A DNA stretch of 19,283 bases from CAVHXA01 sp963639765 (GCA_963639765.1 CAVHXA010000033.1:1-19283), one strand, 5' to 3'. Shown: positions 1 through 7,875, counted from the stretch's first letter. Translations and numbers: made by a program. Notes: generated by a model not told the origin, from the sequence alone.

Positions 1-47
1 ATCAGCAGCAATGCCATAAGGGCTGACAGGATACGTTTTTTCTTCAT
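1..47 (-). CDS. Start of a secreted or lipoprotein gene (partial, runs off left edge)
   Basis: The minus strand has an ATG at 47 preceded by AAGGAGG about nine bases upstream, a strong ribosome binding site. The 15 visible codons read MKKKRILSALMALLL, a positively charged N-terminus followed by a hydrophobic stretch, which is the start of a Sec signal peptide. The rest lies outside the window, so the product cannot be named. It may be a solute-binding protein or another exported protein. It has its own promoter (279-307) and a long leader with a tetranucleotide repeat and a hairpin. Confidence 0.75.
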   Translation of the reverse strand, partial: MKKKRILSALMALLL

Positions 48-108
48 GTGCTAATACCTCCTTGTAATCGCCTCGATTCGTTATCCTTTGGGAAGTGCCT
101 CTATTCAA

Positions 109-154
109 AAAGGCGCGCTCCGTCCATGATTGCTCATGAGCAGAACGCGCCTTT
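109..154 (-). terminator. Terminator-like or attenuator hairpin in the leader of the left-edge gene
   Basis: AAAGGCGCG (109-117) and CGCGCCTTT (146-154) form a perfect 9-bp stem. Read on the minus strand the 3' arm ends in a run of five T, as in an intrinsic terminator. The loop contains a perfect 12-bp palindrome, TGCTCATGAGCA (131-142). It lies downstream of the promoter at 279-307 and upstream of the ATG at 47, so it could be an attenuator for that gene. It could also end the ABC operon transcript coming from the right. No known riboswitch or T-box consensus was recognised. Confidence 0.5.
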
Positions 155-203
155 GAAAAGCTTGTGTTTGTTTTTGGAAACAGCGCAAAGGGACAGACTT
201 ATC

Positions 204-278
<75 letters not shown>

Positions 279-307
279 ATTATGGGGTTCGGCTGCATCC
301 TTGTCAA
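279..307 (-). promoter_or_regulatory. Sigma-A promoter firing into the AGAC repeat
   Basis: On the minus strand TTGACA (307-302) is followed after exactly 17 bases by CATAAT (284-279), one mismatch from consensus. The predicted start is near 272, inside the repeat. The only open reading frame downstream with a good ribosome binding site begins at 47, giving a leader of about 225 bases. Confidence 0.7.
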
Positions 308-424
308 GCCCCTTTCGCAGATATTCTCGACCGGCTGTATATAAGCTTAACCAATTTGATGATAGCAGAAAAATCCGATTGCTACAAGAACATTTTGCAA
401 ATTGGTAATTTGAAATATCGGTTG
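308..424. other. Intergenic region with nested inverted repeats, no gene
   Basis: This stretch separates the end of the ABC operon from the left-edge promoter. ACCAATTTG (350-358) and CAAATTGGT (398-406) are perfect complements enclosing a smaller pair, TAGCA (363-367) and TGCTA (380-384). No T run follows either arm, so it is not a clear terminator. It could be an operator or an mRNA 3' end stem. No coding signal is seen. Confidence 0.45.
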
Positions 425-1402
425 TTATATGGTTCCGGACAGAACATCATCTGCTCGATGACAGGCAACCGACCGATCCTGATATGTCCGAAGCTCCGGA
501 GCTGCGCTGCGGCAGATATCCCTGCAAAACGGACACCTCGTGCAAAATCTGCAGCCTGCCGGCGGGTCGATCGGACTTGGGAGCTCCCCGGACAGCAGCT
601 GCTTCTTTTCATTACGCAGAAGCGGATCCGGCTTTGGAACCGCTTCAAGCAAAAACCGCGTATATGGATGCAGCGGCTTTTGGAAAACAGCCTGTGTAGG
701 GCCGACCTCGCACAATCGACCCAAAAACATAACCGCAACGCGCTCTGAAATAAAACGTACAACCGACAAATCATGGCTGATAAACAGGTATGTCAGCTTA
801 TACTGCGTCTGCAAAGCCCTGAGTAAATTCAGGATCTGGTTCTGAACCGATACATCCAGTGCAGACACCGGCTCATCGCACACAATCAGCGCCGGCTGCA
901 GCGCAATCGCCCGCGCAATCCCGATACGCTGCCGCTGACCGCCGGAAAACTGATGCGGATAGCGGTTCAGGCAATCCTGTGAAAGGCCTACAGCCTGCAG
1001 CAGTTCAAGAACGCGAGCAGTTGTCTGCTGTTTTGTGGAACAAGCATGGTATGTTTTTAAAGGCTCTGCTATGATATCACGAACGGTCATTCTCGGGTCC
1101 AGGGATGCATACGGGTCCTGAAAAATAATCTGCATCTGTCTGCGATAGGGCCTGAATTCCTTTGGCTTCAGCCCGCTGATTGTCTTTTCCCTGAAGCTGA
1201 CTGTGCCGGATGTCGGCTGATAGAGGCCAATCAATGTACGCCCCAGAGTAGACTTTCCGCAGCCGGACTCGCCAACCAGAGCAAGCGTCTGGCCCTGAAA
1301 AAGATCAAGCGAAACATCGGATACAGCATGGACGCTTCGTGCACTGTCAATCCGAAAGTCCTTGCTTAAATTTCTGGCACGAAGAAGAATATTATGTTCC
1401 AA
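425..1402 (-). CDS. dppF: Oligopeptide/dipeptide ABC transporter ATP-binding protein (OppF/DppF type)
   Basis: One of the two ATPases that power peptide import through the adjacent permeases, acting at the inner face of the membrane. Visible are Walker A GESGCGKST (residues 44-52), Q-loop IIFQDPYASLDPR, signature FSGGQRQRIGIARA, Walker B ALIVCDEPVSALDVS, the H-loop FISHDL and the cysteine-bearing OppD/F C-terminal extension (CRFCTRCPFCRDIC). The start is TTG at 1402 with AAAGGAG seven to eight bases upstream. It overlaps the end of the preceding ATPase gene by 11 bases, implying coupled translation. The 325-residue length is normal. Substrate cannot be told from sequence; the symbol marks the family only. 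Confidence 0.9.
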   Translation of the reverse strand: MEHNILLRARNLSKDFRIDSARSVHAVSDVSLDLFQGQTLALVGESGCGKSTLGRTLIGLYQPTSGTVSFREKTISGLKPKEFRPYRRQMQIIFQDPYASLDPRMTVRDIIAEPLKTYHACSTKQQTTARVLELLQAVGLSQDCLNRYPHQFSGGQRQRIGIARAIALQPALIVCDEPVSALDVSVQNQILNLLRALQTQYKLTYLFISHDLSVVRFISERVAVMFLGRLCEVGPTQAVFQKPLHPYTRFLLEAVPKPDPLLRNEKKQLLSGELPSPIDPPAGCRFCTRCPFCRDICRSAAPELRTYQDRSVACHRADDVLSGTI

Positions 1403-2375
1403 TCTCTTTCTCCTTTGTTCTGATGCATCGAACAGAATGATCCGGGGTTATCCGCAGCAGCTCCGGCAGGCAGCTCCGGCAGGCATTGGTACAGTACGCG
1501 CAGCGTGGAGCAAAGCTGCATCCGGACGGCAGACTTGTCAGATCCGGGACCGATCCCGGAATTGTGTCCAGGTACTGATCGTTGCGCTGCAGGGCTGTCA
1601 CTGCATTCAGGAGCCCCTGTGTATAGGGATGGATTGGATTTCTGAAAAGCTCAAAGGTTTCGGCCTGTTCTACAATTCTGCCTGCATACATCACATAGAC
1701 ATAATCACACAGTTGGGCAATAACGCCAAGATTGTGCGAAATAAGGATCATGCTCATCCCTGTTTCGTCACAAAGCTGTTTCATCAGCCGCAGAATCTGG
1801 GCCTCAACCGTAACGTCCAGGGCAGTTGTCGGTTCATCCGCCAGCAAAAGCTTTGGCTGACACACCATGGCCATTGCGATCATTACCCGCTGGCGAAGGC
1901 CGCCGGAAAGCTCATGCGGGTATGCCCTATAGCGTTTCTGCGGCTCGGAAATGCCAACCTTTTCAAAAGCCTTCAGCACCTCTGCCCTGGCCTGCTGCCG
2001 TGAAATATGCCGATGCAGGCGAAGCGCCTCCTCAACCTGCCTGCCGACGGGCATAACAGGATTCAGGCTCGTCATGGGTTCCTGAAAAATCATTGCAATT
2101 TCTTTTCCTCGAACGGCAGCCATATCGCGATCGGAAAGCGTTGTTAATTCCTTCCCCTCCAGTCGGATGGATCCGGAAATGATTCTGCCGGGATATTTGA
2201 TCAGGCGAAGAATAGATCGAACTGTCATGCTTTTGCCGCAGCCGGACTCCCCAACAATGCCGATAATTTTGTGTTTTTCCACCTGCAAACAGACATGATC
2301 CACAGCCTGGGCCAATCCGCTCCGGTTAAAAAAGCCGACACACAGGTCTTCTACCTGCAGGATATATTCTTCCAC
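1392..2375 (-). CDS. dppD: Oligopeptide/dipeptide ABC transporter ATP-binding protein (OppD/DppD type)
   Basis: The partner ATPase of the importer. It has Walker A GESGCGKSM at about residues 42-50, MIFQEPMTSLNPV, signature LSGGLRQRVMIAMA, Walker B LLLADEPTTALDVT, H-loop ISHNLGV and the C-terminal OppD/F domain with clustered cysteines (CSFAPRCAYCTNAC), which in this family can hold an iron-sulfur cluster. The start is GTG at 2375 with AAGGAG just upstream, 13 bases after the DppC-type permease stop. The 327-residue length is typical. Position between permease and second ATPase supports the assignment; the transported peptide or other solute is unknown. Confidence 0.9.
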   Translation of the reverse strand: MEEYILQVEDLCVGFFNRSGLAQAVDHVCLQVEKHKIIGIVGESGCGKSMTVRSILRLIKYPGRIISGSIRLEGKELTTLSDRDMAAVRGKEIAMIFQEPMTSLNPVMPVGRQVEEALRLHRHISRQQARAEVLKAFEKVGISEPQKRYRAYPHELSGGLRQRVMIAMAMVCQPKLLLADEPTTALDVTVEAQILRLMKQLCDETGMSMILISHNLGVIAQLCDYVYVMYAGRIVEQAETFELFRNPIHPYTQGLLNAVTALQRNDQYLDTIPGSVPDLTSLPSGCSFAPRCAYCTNACRSCLPELLRITPDHSVRCIRTKEKEIGT

Positions 2376-2388
2376 TGTACAGTCTCCT

Positions 2389-3237
2389 TTATCGATTCTT
2401 CAAATGGGGATCCAGCACATCTCGAAGTCCATCGCCAAGGAAGTTGAATGCAAGAACAATCACCATGATTGCCAGGCTGGGTGCAAGACTCAGCCACGGT
2501 CTGGTATACAGAAACTGACGGCCGGTATTTACCATCAGGCCCCATGATGCCTGCGGTGCCCTGATGCCGATTCCGAGAAAGCTGAGAGAGCTTTCGGAAA
2601 GAACCGCTGATGGAATATTGAGCGTAAAGAGTACGATCAAATCCGGTATACAGTTCGGCAGAATGTGCCGCAGCATGATTATGCTGTTCCTTACGCCTAT
2701 GGATTGGGCAGCTTCGATATGTTCTGCGGTTTTGAGCTTTAATGTTTCGGCACGAACAACACGGGCAACGCTGGCCCAGTTAACCAGAGCCAGAGCCAGA
2801 AAAATATTGATGATTCCGTCCCCCAGCGTATACATGATAACCATTGCCAGCAGCATGGAAGGAAACGCAAGCATGATATCTGCCAGACGCATGATAACCG
2901 CATCGGTCTTTCCACCGATATAGCCTGCAACGATACCAAGAACCGCACCGATAATCATGGATATCAATGTGGGTATAATGCCCACAAGCAACGATACGCG
3001 AGCTCCATACAGCATTCGTGTCAGAACGTCGCGTCCAAGCTCATCCGTTCCAAGAAGATGCTTTAACGACGGTGCCTCGAGCCGATGAAGCAAATCCTGT
3101 TCTTCGAAGGAAAAGGGCGTGAGTATAGGCGCCGCGCAGGCCGCCAGAATCATCAGAAGAATTACAGCCGCGGAAATCATGGCAAGCTTATTTTCTTTTG
3201 CAAGGTGCCTGACAACGTCGAAAAGGGGTTCCTTCAT
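2389..3237 (-). CDS. dppC: Peptide ABC transporter permease (OppC/DppC type)
   Basis: Inner-membrane permease of the importer, 282 residues. It starts with a cytoplasmic segment and one membrane span (about 18-38), then the OppC N-terminal motif ending in HLLGTDELGRDVLTRMLYGARVSL, followed by five further spans. The binding-protein-dependent transport motif is visible at RAETLKLKTAEHIEAAQSIG, the EAA loop that docks the ATPase. Its ATG overlaps the previous permease's stop as ATGA (3237-3234), so the two permeases are translationally coupled in equal amounts, as expected for a heterodimer. Confidence 0.92.
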   Translation of the reverse strand: MKEPLFDVVRHLAKENKLAMISAAVILLMILAACAAPILTPFSFEEQDLLHRLEAPSLKHLLGTDELGRDVLTRMLYGARVSLLVGIIPTLISMIIGAVLGIVAGYIGGKTDAVIMRLADIMLAFPSMLLAMVIMYTLGDGIINIFLALALVNWASVARVVRAETLKLKTAEHIEAAQSIGVRNSIIMLRHILPNCIPDLIVLFTLNIPSAVLSESSLSFLGIGIRAPQASWGLMVNTGRQFLYTRPWLSLAPSLAIMVIVLAFNFLGDGLRDVLDPHLKNR

Positions 3238-4163
3238 CTCAGGGTCTCCTTTCTCAGGCGGGGATCCAGTACGTTGTACAAGCAGTCCGCAAGAAGATTG
3301 CCCAGAATTACGAGAACGGTTGAAAACAGGACTGTTCCCTGCAGCAGGGGAATATCCCGGCCTTCTATTGCCTGAACGGCAAGGCGGCCCACTCCGTTTA
3401 CCGAAAATACTGTCTCGCAGATTACAGCGCCGGACAGCAGGCTTGACAGCTGCACTGCCATCATGGTAATCACCGGCAATACGGCATTACGCAGGCCGTG
3501 TACGATAATTACACCCATCTGGCGGCGGCCTTTTGCACGGGCTGTATCAATGTAGTCCTCTGCCAGAACCTCCAGCAGTGTGGATCTGGTCAGTCGGGCA
3601 ATACTGCCGGCCGAATTCCAGCCCAGAGCTATAGACGGCATGATATAGCCCAGCCAGCTGTCTGTTCCGGAAATAGGGAATATTCCCAGTCGATATGCAA
3701 ATAAATATTGAAGAACCATAGCCGCCATAAAAACAGGCATGGAAACACCAAGCAGCGAAAAGCCCATAAACAGATGATCCAAAAAACTGCTTTTTTTTAC
3801 GGCTGCTATGATGCCGCATGCAACTCCCATCGTCCATGCAAAAAGAGCAGCACAAAGAGCCAGCTTGACAGTGTTGGGAAAAGAAGCTGCAATCAGAGCC
3901 GAAACAGGACGATTGAGCGAATAGCTTGTACCAAAATCTCCGGTCACGGCTCCCTTTATATAGGTCCAGAACTGAACCAGTACCGGCTGATCCAGCCCAA
4001 GTTCGCGAGTTATTCGATCAATGCTCTCGGCATTGGCATGCTCGCCCATCATGGTTGTAACCGCGTTTCCCGGGATAATGCGCAAAAGCAGAAAAATAAG
4101 CAGCGCTACGCCGAAGAGCACAATCAATGTCTGAAGAATGCGCCTGAGAATATTATGCAGCAT
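3234..4163 (-). CDS. dppB: Peptide ABC transporter permease (OppB/DppB type)
   Basis: First permease of the importer, 309 residues. The chosen ATG at 4163 gives MLHNILRRILQTLIVLFGV, the standard OppB/DppB beginning with one membrane span, and has AGGA about nine bases upstream. A longer frame from a TTG at 4190 has no such support. Other family marks are RIIPGNAV, the periplasmic segment containing ELGLDQPVLVQFW, and the EAA loop RSTLLEVLAEDYIDTARAKG. It lies 83 bases after the binding-protein gene, with a stable stem-loop in the gap. Confidence 0.92.
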   Translation of the reverse strand: MLHNILRRILQTLIVLFGVALLIFLLLRIIPGNAVTTMMGEHANAESIDRITRELGLDQPVLVQFWTYIKGAVTGDFGTSYSLNRPVSALIAASFPNTVKLALCAALFAWTMGVACGIIAAVKKSSFLDHLFMGFSLLGVSMPVFMAAMVLQYLFAYRLGIFPISGTDSWLGYIMPSIALGWNSAGSIARLTRSTLLEVLAEDYIDTARAKGRRQMGVIIVHGLRNAVLPVITMMAVQLSSLLSGAVICETVFSVNGVGRLAVQAIEGRDIPLLQGTVLFSTVLVILGNLLADCLYNVLDPRLRKETLR

Positions 4164-4191
4164 AGGGATGTTCCTCGCAGATACACGCAAT

Positions 4192-4214
4192 GGACGCCCT
4201 GGAATCGGGCGTCC
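4192..4214 (-). terminator. Stem-loop between binding-protein and permease genes
   Basis: GGACGCCC (4192-4199) and GGGCGTCC (4207-4214) form a perfect 8-bp GC-rich stem with a 7-base loop. No T run follows on the minus strand, so full termination is unlikely. In ABC importer operons such stems after the binding-protein gene commonly stabilise its mRNA and lower readthrough, giving an excess of binding protein over the membrane parts. Confidence 0.6.
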
Positions 4215-4245
4215 CTGCTGTTGTTTGTGTTTTCCTGTGATGCTT

Positions 4246-5904
4246 TCAGTTCAGCGTAACATCCTTTGCATAGAAGTTACTGTAACCGGCCCAATACGGC
4301 ACAAAGGCCGCAACTCGCTCACCAATTGCAAACAGATGTGTATTTTCCAGCAACGGAACCCAGGCAGCATCCTCTTTTACGATGATTTCTTCCAGTGCCT
4401 GATATTCTGCCATGCGCTCCGCTTCGTCCGTTATTCCGCTGGCTGCCGCAACACGGGCCATAATTTCCGTATTGGAATAATTCAGGCTTCTGATGGCTGT
4501 TTTTTCTTCGCTTCCGAAGAAGGTATACATTATATTGGCAGGATCGTTATAGTCCATTGTCCAGTTGGCAACAAAGCTGTCCATCTCTCCGGACTTTCGA
4601 AGGTCCAGCCAGGAGGATTCGTCATAACTGTGAATTTCTGCGTGAATGCCGATATCATTCAGATTTTGCTGAATAATCTGGTAAACCAGCTGTGTGTTGC
4701 CTGAAGAAGAGGAATCCATAGCCAGCTCGAAACTGATCTCACCCTCGGCATAACCGGCATCGGCCAGAATCTGTTTTGCCTGCTCCGGATCATATGCGAG
4801 TCGCTGAAGATCGTCGTTGTGTCCCCATACGCCGGTCGGAATAATACCGGACTGAGGAATAGCGGCGCCTCCATACACGGATTCAATAATCGAATCAACA
4901 TCAATTGCCATCTGGATCGCCCTGCGGACAGCCACATCGCCCAGATATGCATTGTTCGCATTCAATGCCATATAGGTAAGGCCGACGCGGGTGCTTGTAA
5001 CAATGCGGTCCGCATAGGTGGTTTTGTAGGTAGATTCAACAATGGTGGAATCGAGGGTTTCGAGGTCGATAATGTCAAGCTCCCCATTCTGGTACATGAG
5101 GTTTTGCGTAGAAGCATCCGGAATAATGGAGACAATCACCTTTTTGACACTCGGTTCGTCTCCCCAGTATTTGTCGTTATATTCGAGAGTAAAGTGGTCG
5201 TTTACTACCCATTCGGTGATTTTATACGGACCGGTCCCGATGGTATCCTCACAGGAAATTCCGAAATTGGACACCGATTCGATAGTCTGCTCATCTACAA
5301 TAGACATAGCCGGACCAGTCAGCTCTGCAAGAAAGCCGGCATTGGGCACTGCAAGGGTAATGGAAAAATGTGTGTCATCCGTTGCAAGAAAGCCCGCCAG
5401 CGTATCTGCCTCGCCATCCTGCAAAGCCTGAGCACCCTGCACCTCGAGCGGGATATCATCGTTTACTCCGCCTTCTGTCAGCAGACGTTCGAAGGTATAC
5501 TGCACATCTGAGGAGGTCAGTGTGCTTCCGTTGGAGAAGACAACTCCGGAGCGAAGCGTAAAGTCGTATGTCAGGCCGTCATCAGACACTGCATAGCTCT
5601 CGCAAAGGCTCGGTACGATGGCTGTGGAACCGTCGGCCTGTACCTCGGATTCGAACAGACGGTCGAATATGTTCATGGGGACCATGTAATTGTCCGTGGT
5701 GTGTGCCACATCCATTGTGGTAATGTCGTAGGTTGCGGCAACTCTCAAAACGCCGCTCAGCGCATCAGAGGATTCAACCTGAGATGCTTGCACATTTTCC
5801 TTCGGCAGCTCTGAGGAGGTGGTGGCCTGCTGTGCTGTCTGGCCGCAGGCAGCCATGCAAAGCAGCATGGACATAGTCAGCATAATGGCAGCAATCTTGC
5901 GCAT
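4246..5904 (-). CDS. Peptide/nickel-type ABC transporter substrate-binding lipoprotein (SBP family 5)
   Basis: Extracytoplasmic solute receptor, 552 residues, that delivers substrate to the permeases encoded next. The N-terminus has a signal peptide ending in lipobox MAAC, with Cys20 the lipidation site, followed by a Gln/Thr/Ser-rich linker. The mature protein carries family-5 features: TYDFTLRSGVVFSNG, LTSSDVQYTFERLL, GTGPYKITEW and VRRAIQMAIDVD. The ATG at 5904 follows GGAGGG. It is first in the operon, with a promoter at 5981-6008. Family 5 covers oligopeptides, dipeptides, nickel and some sugars; the fold does not settle the ligand. Confidence 0.93.
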   Translation of the reverse strand: MRKIAAIMLTMSMLLCMAACGQTAQQATTSSELPKENVQASQVESSDALSGVLRVAATYDITTMDVAHTTDNYMVPMNIFDRLFESEVQADGSTAIVPSLCESYAVSDDGLTYDFTLRSGVVFSNGSTLTSSDVQYTFERLLTEGGVNDDIPLEVQGAQALQDGEADTLAGFLATDDTHFSITLAVPNAGFLAELTGPAMSIVDEQTIESVSNFGISCEDTIGTGPYKITEWVVNDHFTLEYNDKYWGDEPSVKKVIVSIIPDASTQNLMYQNGELDIIDLETLDSTIVESTYKTTYADRIVTSTRVGLTYMALNANNAYLGDVAVRRAIQMAIDVDSIIESVYGGAAIPQSGIIPTGVWGHNDDLQRLAYDPEQAKQILADAGYAEGEISFELAMDSSSSGNTQLVYQIIQQNLNDIGIHAEIHSYDESSWLDLRKSGEMDSFVANWTMDYNDPANIMYTFFGSEEKTAIRSLNYSNTEIMARVAAASGITDEAERMAEYQALEEIIVKEDAAWVPLLENTHLFAIGERVAAFVPYWAGYSNFYAKDVTLN

Positions 5905-5980
5905 GGATTAATCCCTCCGTAATCTTGATTGATCCCATTCTATCAGCATTTTTAGCATTCAGCAGCGAAAAAGTTGCTGT

Positions 5981-6008
5981 ATTATATGTAAATCGTGCTA
6001 TATAACAA
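5981..6008 (-). promoter_or_regulatory. Candidate promoter of the ABC importer operon
   Basis: On the minus strand TTGTTA (6008-6003) lies 16 bases before a perfect TATAAT (5986-5981). The start would be about 70 bases upstream of the binding-protein ATG. It abuts the recR terminator, which supports an independent transcription unit. The -35 box is only a partial match. Confidence 0.55.
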
Positions 6009-6037
6009 ACGAAACCCGCAGGACAACGGGCTTCGTT
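6008..6037 (-). terminator. Intrinsic terminator after recR
   Basis: An 11-bp stem (6008-6018 with 6027-6037) and an 8-base loop are visible. The one non-Watson-Crick pair is a G-U wobble only in the minus-strand RNA, so the structure favours minus-strand transcripts. The 3' arm runs into TTCGTTTGTT. It sits about 70 bases after the recR stop codon. Confidence 0.7.
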
Positions 6038-6105
6038 GGAATCCTATCTGAAACAACGCCTGCCTTGCAGCGTTATCGAACGGATCCCGCGTATTTGGCT
6101 GTGGT

Positions 6106-6705
6106 TTACATTTCGCGCCGTCCTTCTAATGCACGAAGAAGTGTAACGTCGTCTGCATATTCAAGCTGACTGCCTGCCGGAATACCATAGGCCAAACGGG
6201 TAACCCGCACACCGAGCGGACCAAGCAGACGGTAAAGATACATGGCTGTTGTCTCTCCTTCCGTGTCCGGGTTGGTAGCCATTATGATTTCTTCTATTCC
6301 GCCCTTTTGCACCCTGCTCAGCAGATGGCGAATACGAAGATCATCCGGCCCGACATGATTGAGCGGAGAGATTACGCCATGCAGGACATGATAAAGTCCG
6401 TTGTATTCTCTAGCGCGTTCGATTGCAGCTACATCTCTTGGCTCAGCAACAACACAAATCTGGCTGTGATCGCGTTTGGAGTCGGAACAAATCGGGCAAA
6501 GCTCCTGATCAGTCAGATTCTGACATTCGCAGCATGCATGAATTTGTTTTCTGGCTGCAAGGATTGCCTGGGCAAAATCCACAGCCTCCTGTTCGGAAAG
6601 GTCAAGAATATGAAAAGCAAGACGCCTGGCCGTTTTGCTGCCGATTCCGGGCAGCTTGGCAAATTGCTCGGTCAGTTGTTCCAGTGCAGCCGGATAGAAG
6701 TTCAT
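6106..6705 (-). CDS. recR: Recombination protein RecR
   Basis: RecR acts with RecO and RecF to load RecA on gapped DNA. The 199-residue protein has the full layout: helix-hairpin-helix LPGIGSKTARRLAFH (about 18-32), a four-cysteine zinc finger (Cys58, Cys61, Cys70, Cys73), a Toprim domain beginning ICVVAEPRDVAAIE and continuing through the region ending NPDTEGETTAMYL, and a C-terminal segment with LAYGIPAGSQLEYAD. Length is the family norm. It starts four bases after the ybaB stop, the usual ybaB-recR pairing, and ends before the terminator at 6008-6037. Confidence 0.97.
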   Translation of the reverse strand: MNFYPAALEQLTEQFAKLPGIGSKTARRLAFHILDLSEQEAVDFAQAILAARKQIHACCECQNLTDQELCPICSDSKRDHSQICVVAEPRDVAAIERAREYNGLYHVLHGVISPLNHVGPDDLRIRHLLSRVQKGGIEEIIMATNPDTEGETTAMYLYRLLGPLGVRVTRLAYGIPAGSQLEYADDVTLLRALEGRREM

Positions 6706-6709
6706 GGCT

Positions 6710-7057
6710 TCAGAACAGCCCGCCGAGGTTTAATCCACCGGTCAGCCTGGACATAGTGGTATTTGCGTCGCTGTCGGCACTGCGAAAAGCTTCGTTGACT
6801 GCTGCTATAATCATGTCCTGCATCATCTCGATGTCCTCCGGGTCTACGGCCTCCGGGTTGATTGTCAACCCTGTCAGCTCATGCTTGCCGTTTACCTCTG
6901 CCTCGACCATACCGCCACCTGCTGCTGCCTTGTAGGTGCGGGTTTCGAGCTCTGCCTGCATTTTCAACATATCCTGCTGCATTTTCTGAGCCTGCTTGAT
7001 CATATTAGCGCTGGCAGCTCCGCCCATTGGGCTGCTGCCGCGGAAGCCCTTCGCCAT
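6710..7057 (-). CDS. ybaB: YbaB/EbfC family nucleoid-associated protein
   Basis: A small DNA-binding protein of 115 residues that forms dimers and coats DNA. Visible are the glycine-rich N-terminus, the helix MIKQAQKMQQDMLKMQAELE, the strand segment AAAGGGMVEAEVNGKHELTGLTINPE and the C-terminal helix DMIIAAVNEAFRSA, all diagnostic of the family. AAGGAG precedes the ATG at 7057. It is co-transcribed with recR. dnaX, which often precedes this pair, is not here; instead a promoter lies directly upstream (7088-7116). Confidence 0.95.
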   Translation of the reverse strand: MAKGFRGSSPMGGAASANMIKQAQKMQQDMLKMQAELETRTYKAAAGGGMVEAEVNGKHELTGLTINPEAVDPEDIEMMQDMIIAAVNEAFRSADSDANTTMSRLTGGLNLGGLF

Positions 7058-7087
7058 TTGTCGTTACTCCTTTGAATTATTTTTTTC

Positions 7088-7116
7088 AGAATACTTTAGG
7101 CAGAGAGAAAAGTCAA
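7088..7116 (-). promoter_or_regulatory. Promoter of ybaB-recR
   Basis: TTGACT (7116-7111) and TATTCT (7093-7088) on the minus strand are separated by exactly 17 bases, about 30 bases upstream of the ybaB start. Each hexamer is close to the sigma-A consensus. Confidence 0.6.
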
Positions 7117-7252
7117 TCCGACACATTGAAATTCAGGAATATTTCGTTTGAACATCCTCTCTGCCTGGGATACATGCCTCAAGTGCATACCGGGTATCCT
7201 CCGGCCTTTCCGAAAAGTCGAGCATCGGCGTTTCTTCCAGACAGAGAGCCGC
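7117..7252. other. Gap downstream of the iron-sulfur flavoprotein gene
   Basis: No gene with its own start and ribosome binding site is seen. The stretch stays open in the frame of the upstream flavoprotein for 39 codons after its stop (to a TGA at 7133-7135) with protein-like composition, perhaps a decayed remnant. No clear T-tailed terminator is seen, only short repeats such as GGATAC near a GTATCC. Confidence 0.35.
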
Positions 7253-7873
7253 TTATCTTATAAAATTCGTTGCCGTGCGCTTTTCCTGTTCCGGCAGGCC
7301 AAATGTCTTTTTTCCAAGCTCGATACTCTTCATCAGGAATGTCATGTTGCGGGCCAGAGTGCGCATGCTCTGCCTGCCCTCCTCGTCTGCTTCTGCCTCG
7401 CCCTTCACGCAGCCGTGAATGGAGTTCCAGTACTGACCGGACGCGATTGGCATATTGCTGATGGTGTAATACTTATTCAGCTCGTCAAATGTGGATGAAC
7501 AGCCGCCTCTTCTGGCGCAGACCACACTTGCCCCCACCTTCATGCTCTTATCGAAATGCGTACTGTAGAATAGCCTGTCCAAACAGGCGATCAGCGTTGC
7601 ATTTGCCGACGCGTAATATACCGGACTTGCAACCACCAGTCCGTCCGCCTCCTCAAAAAGAGGAGCAAGTTCATTAACTGTATCATCAAAGATACACCTG
7701 CCGGTTTCGTAGCAGTGCCCACAGGCCACGCAGCCGCGGATATCTTTATTTCCCACCTGTACCGTGGTCACCTCCACACCGTTATCCAGAAAAACATTTT
7801 TCATCTCACGTATCGCGATCGACGTATTGCCGTCAGCGTGGGGGCTGCCGTTAATAATCAGAACCCTGATCAT
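7253..7873 (-). CDS. Iron-sulfur flavoprotein / NADPH-dependent FMN reductase family
   Basis: A 206-residue flavodoxin-like protein. It begins MIRVLIINGSPHADGNTS, the FMN phosphate-binding loop, and carries the compact cysteine motif Cys48-X2-Cys51-X2-Cys54-X5-Cys60, the signature of archaeal and clostridial iron-sulfur flavoproteins, which pass electrons from ferredoxin and can reduce oxygen or peroxide. Later marks are ASPVYYASANATLIACLDRLFY and the C-terminal TNFIR typical of this subgroup. The ATG at 7873 follows AAGGAG lying inside the end of the HD gene, with a gap of two bases, so the two are coupled. A longer frame from 7963 is an artefact. Confidence 0.88.
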   Translation of the reverse strand: MIRVLIINGSPHADGNTSIAIREMKNVFLDNGVEVTTVQVGNKDIRGCVACGHCYETGRCIFDDTVNELAPLFEEADGLVVASPVYYASANATLIACLDRLFYSTHFDKSMKVGASVVCARRGGCSSTFDELNKYYTISNMPIASGQYWNSIHGCVKGEAEADEEGRQSMRTLARNMTFLMKSIELGKKTFGLPEQEKRTATNFIR

Positions 7874-7875
7874 GT

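Noticed and set aside
1458..1484. Tandem 13-bp duplication (CAGCTCCGGCAGG twice) in the OppD-type ATPase gene, possibly a frameshift
   Set aside because: The reading frame on both sides keeps the family C-terminal pattern (Cys, four residues, Pro, then the conserved HSVRC), so no frameshift has occurred.
4164..4190. TTG at 4190 as start of the OppB-type permease
   Set aside because: It adds residues not found in the family, has no ribosome binding site and crosses the stem-loop gap; ATG 4163 fits both.
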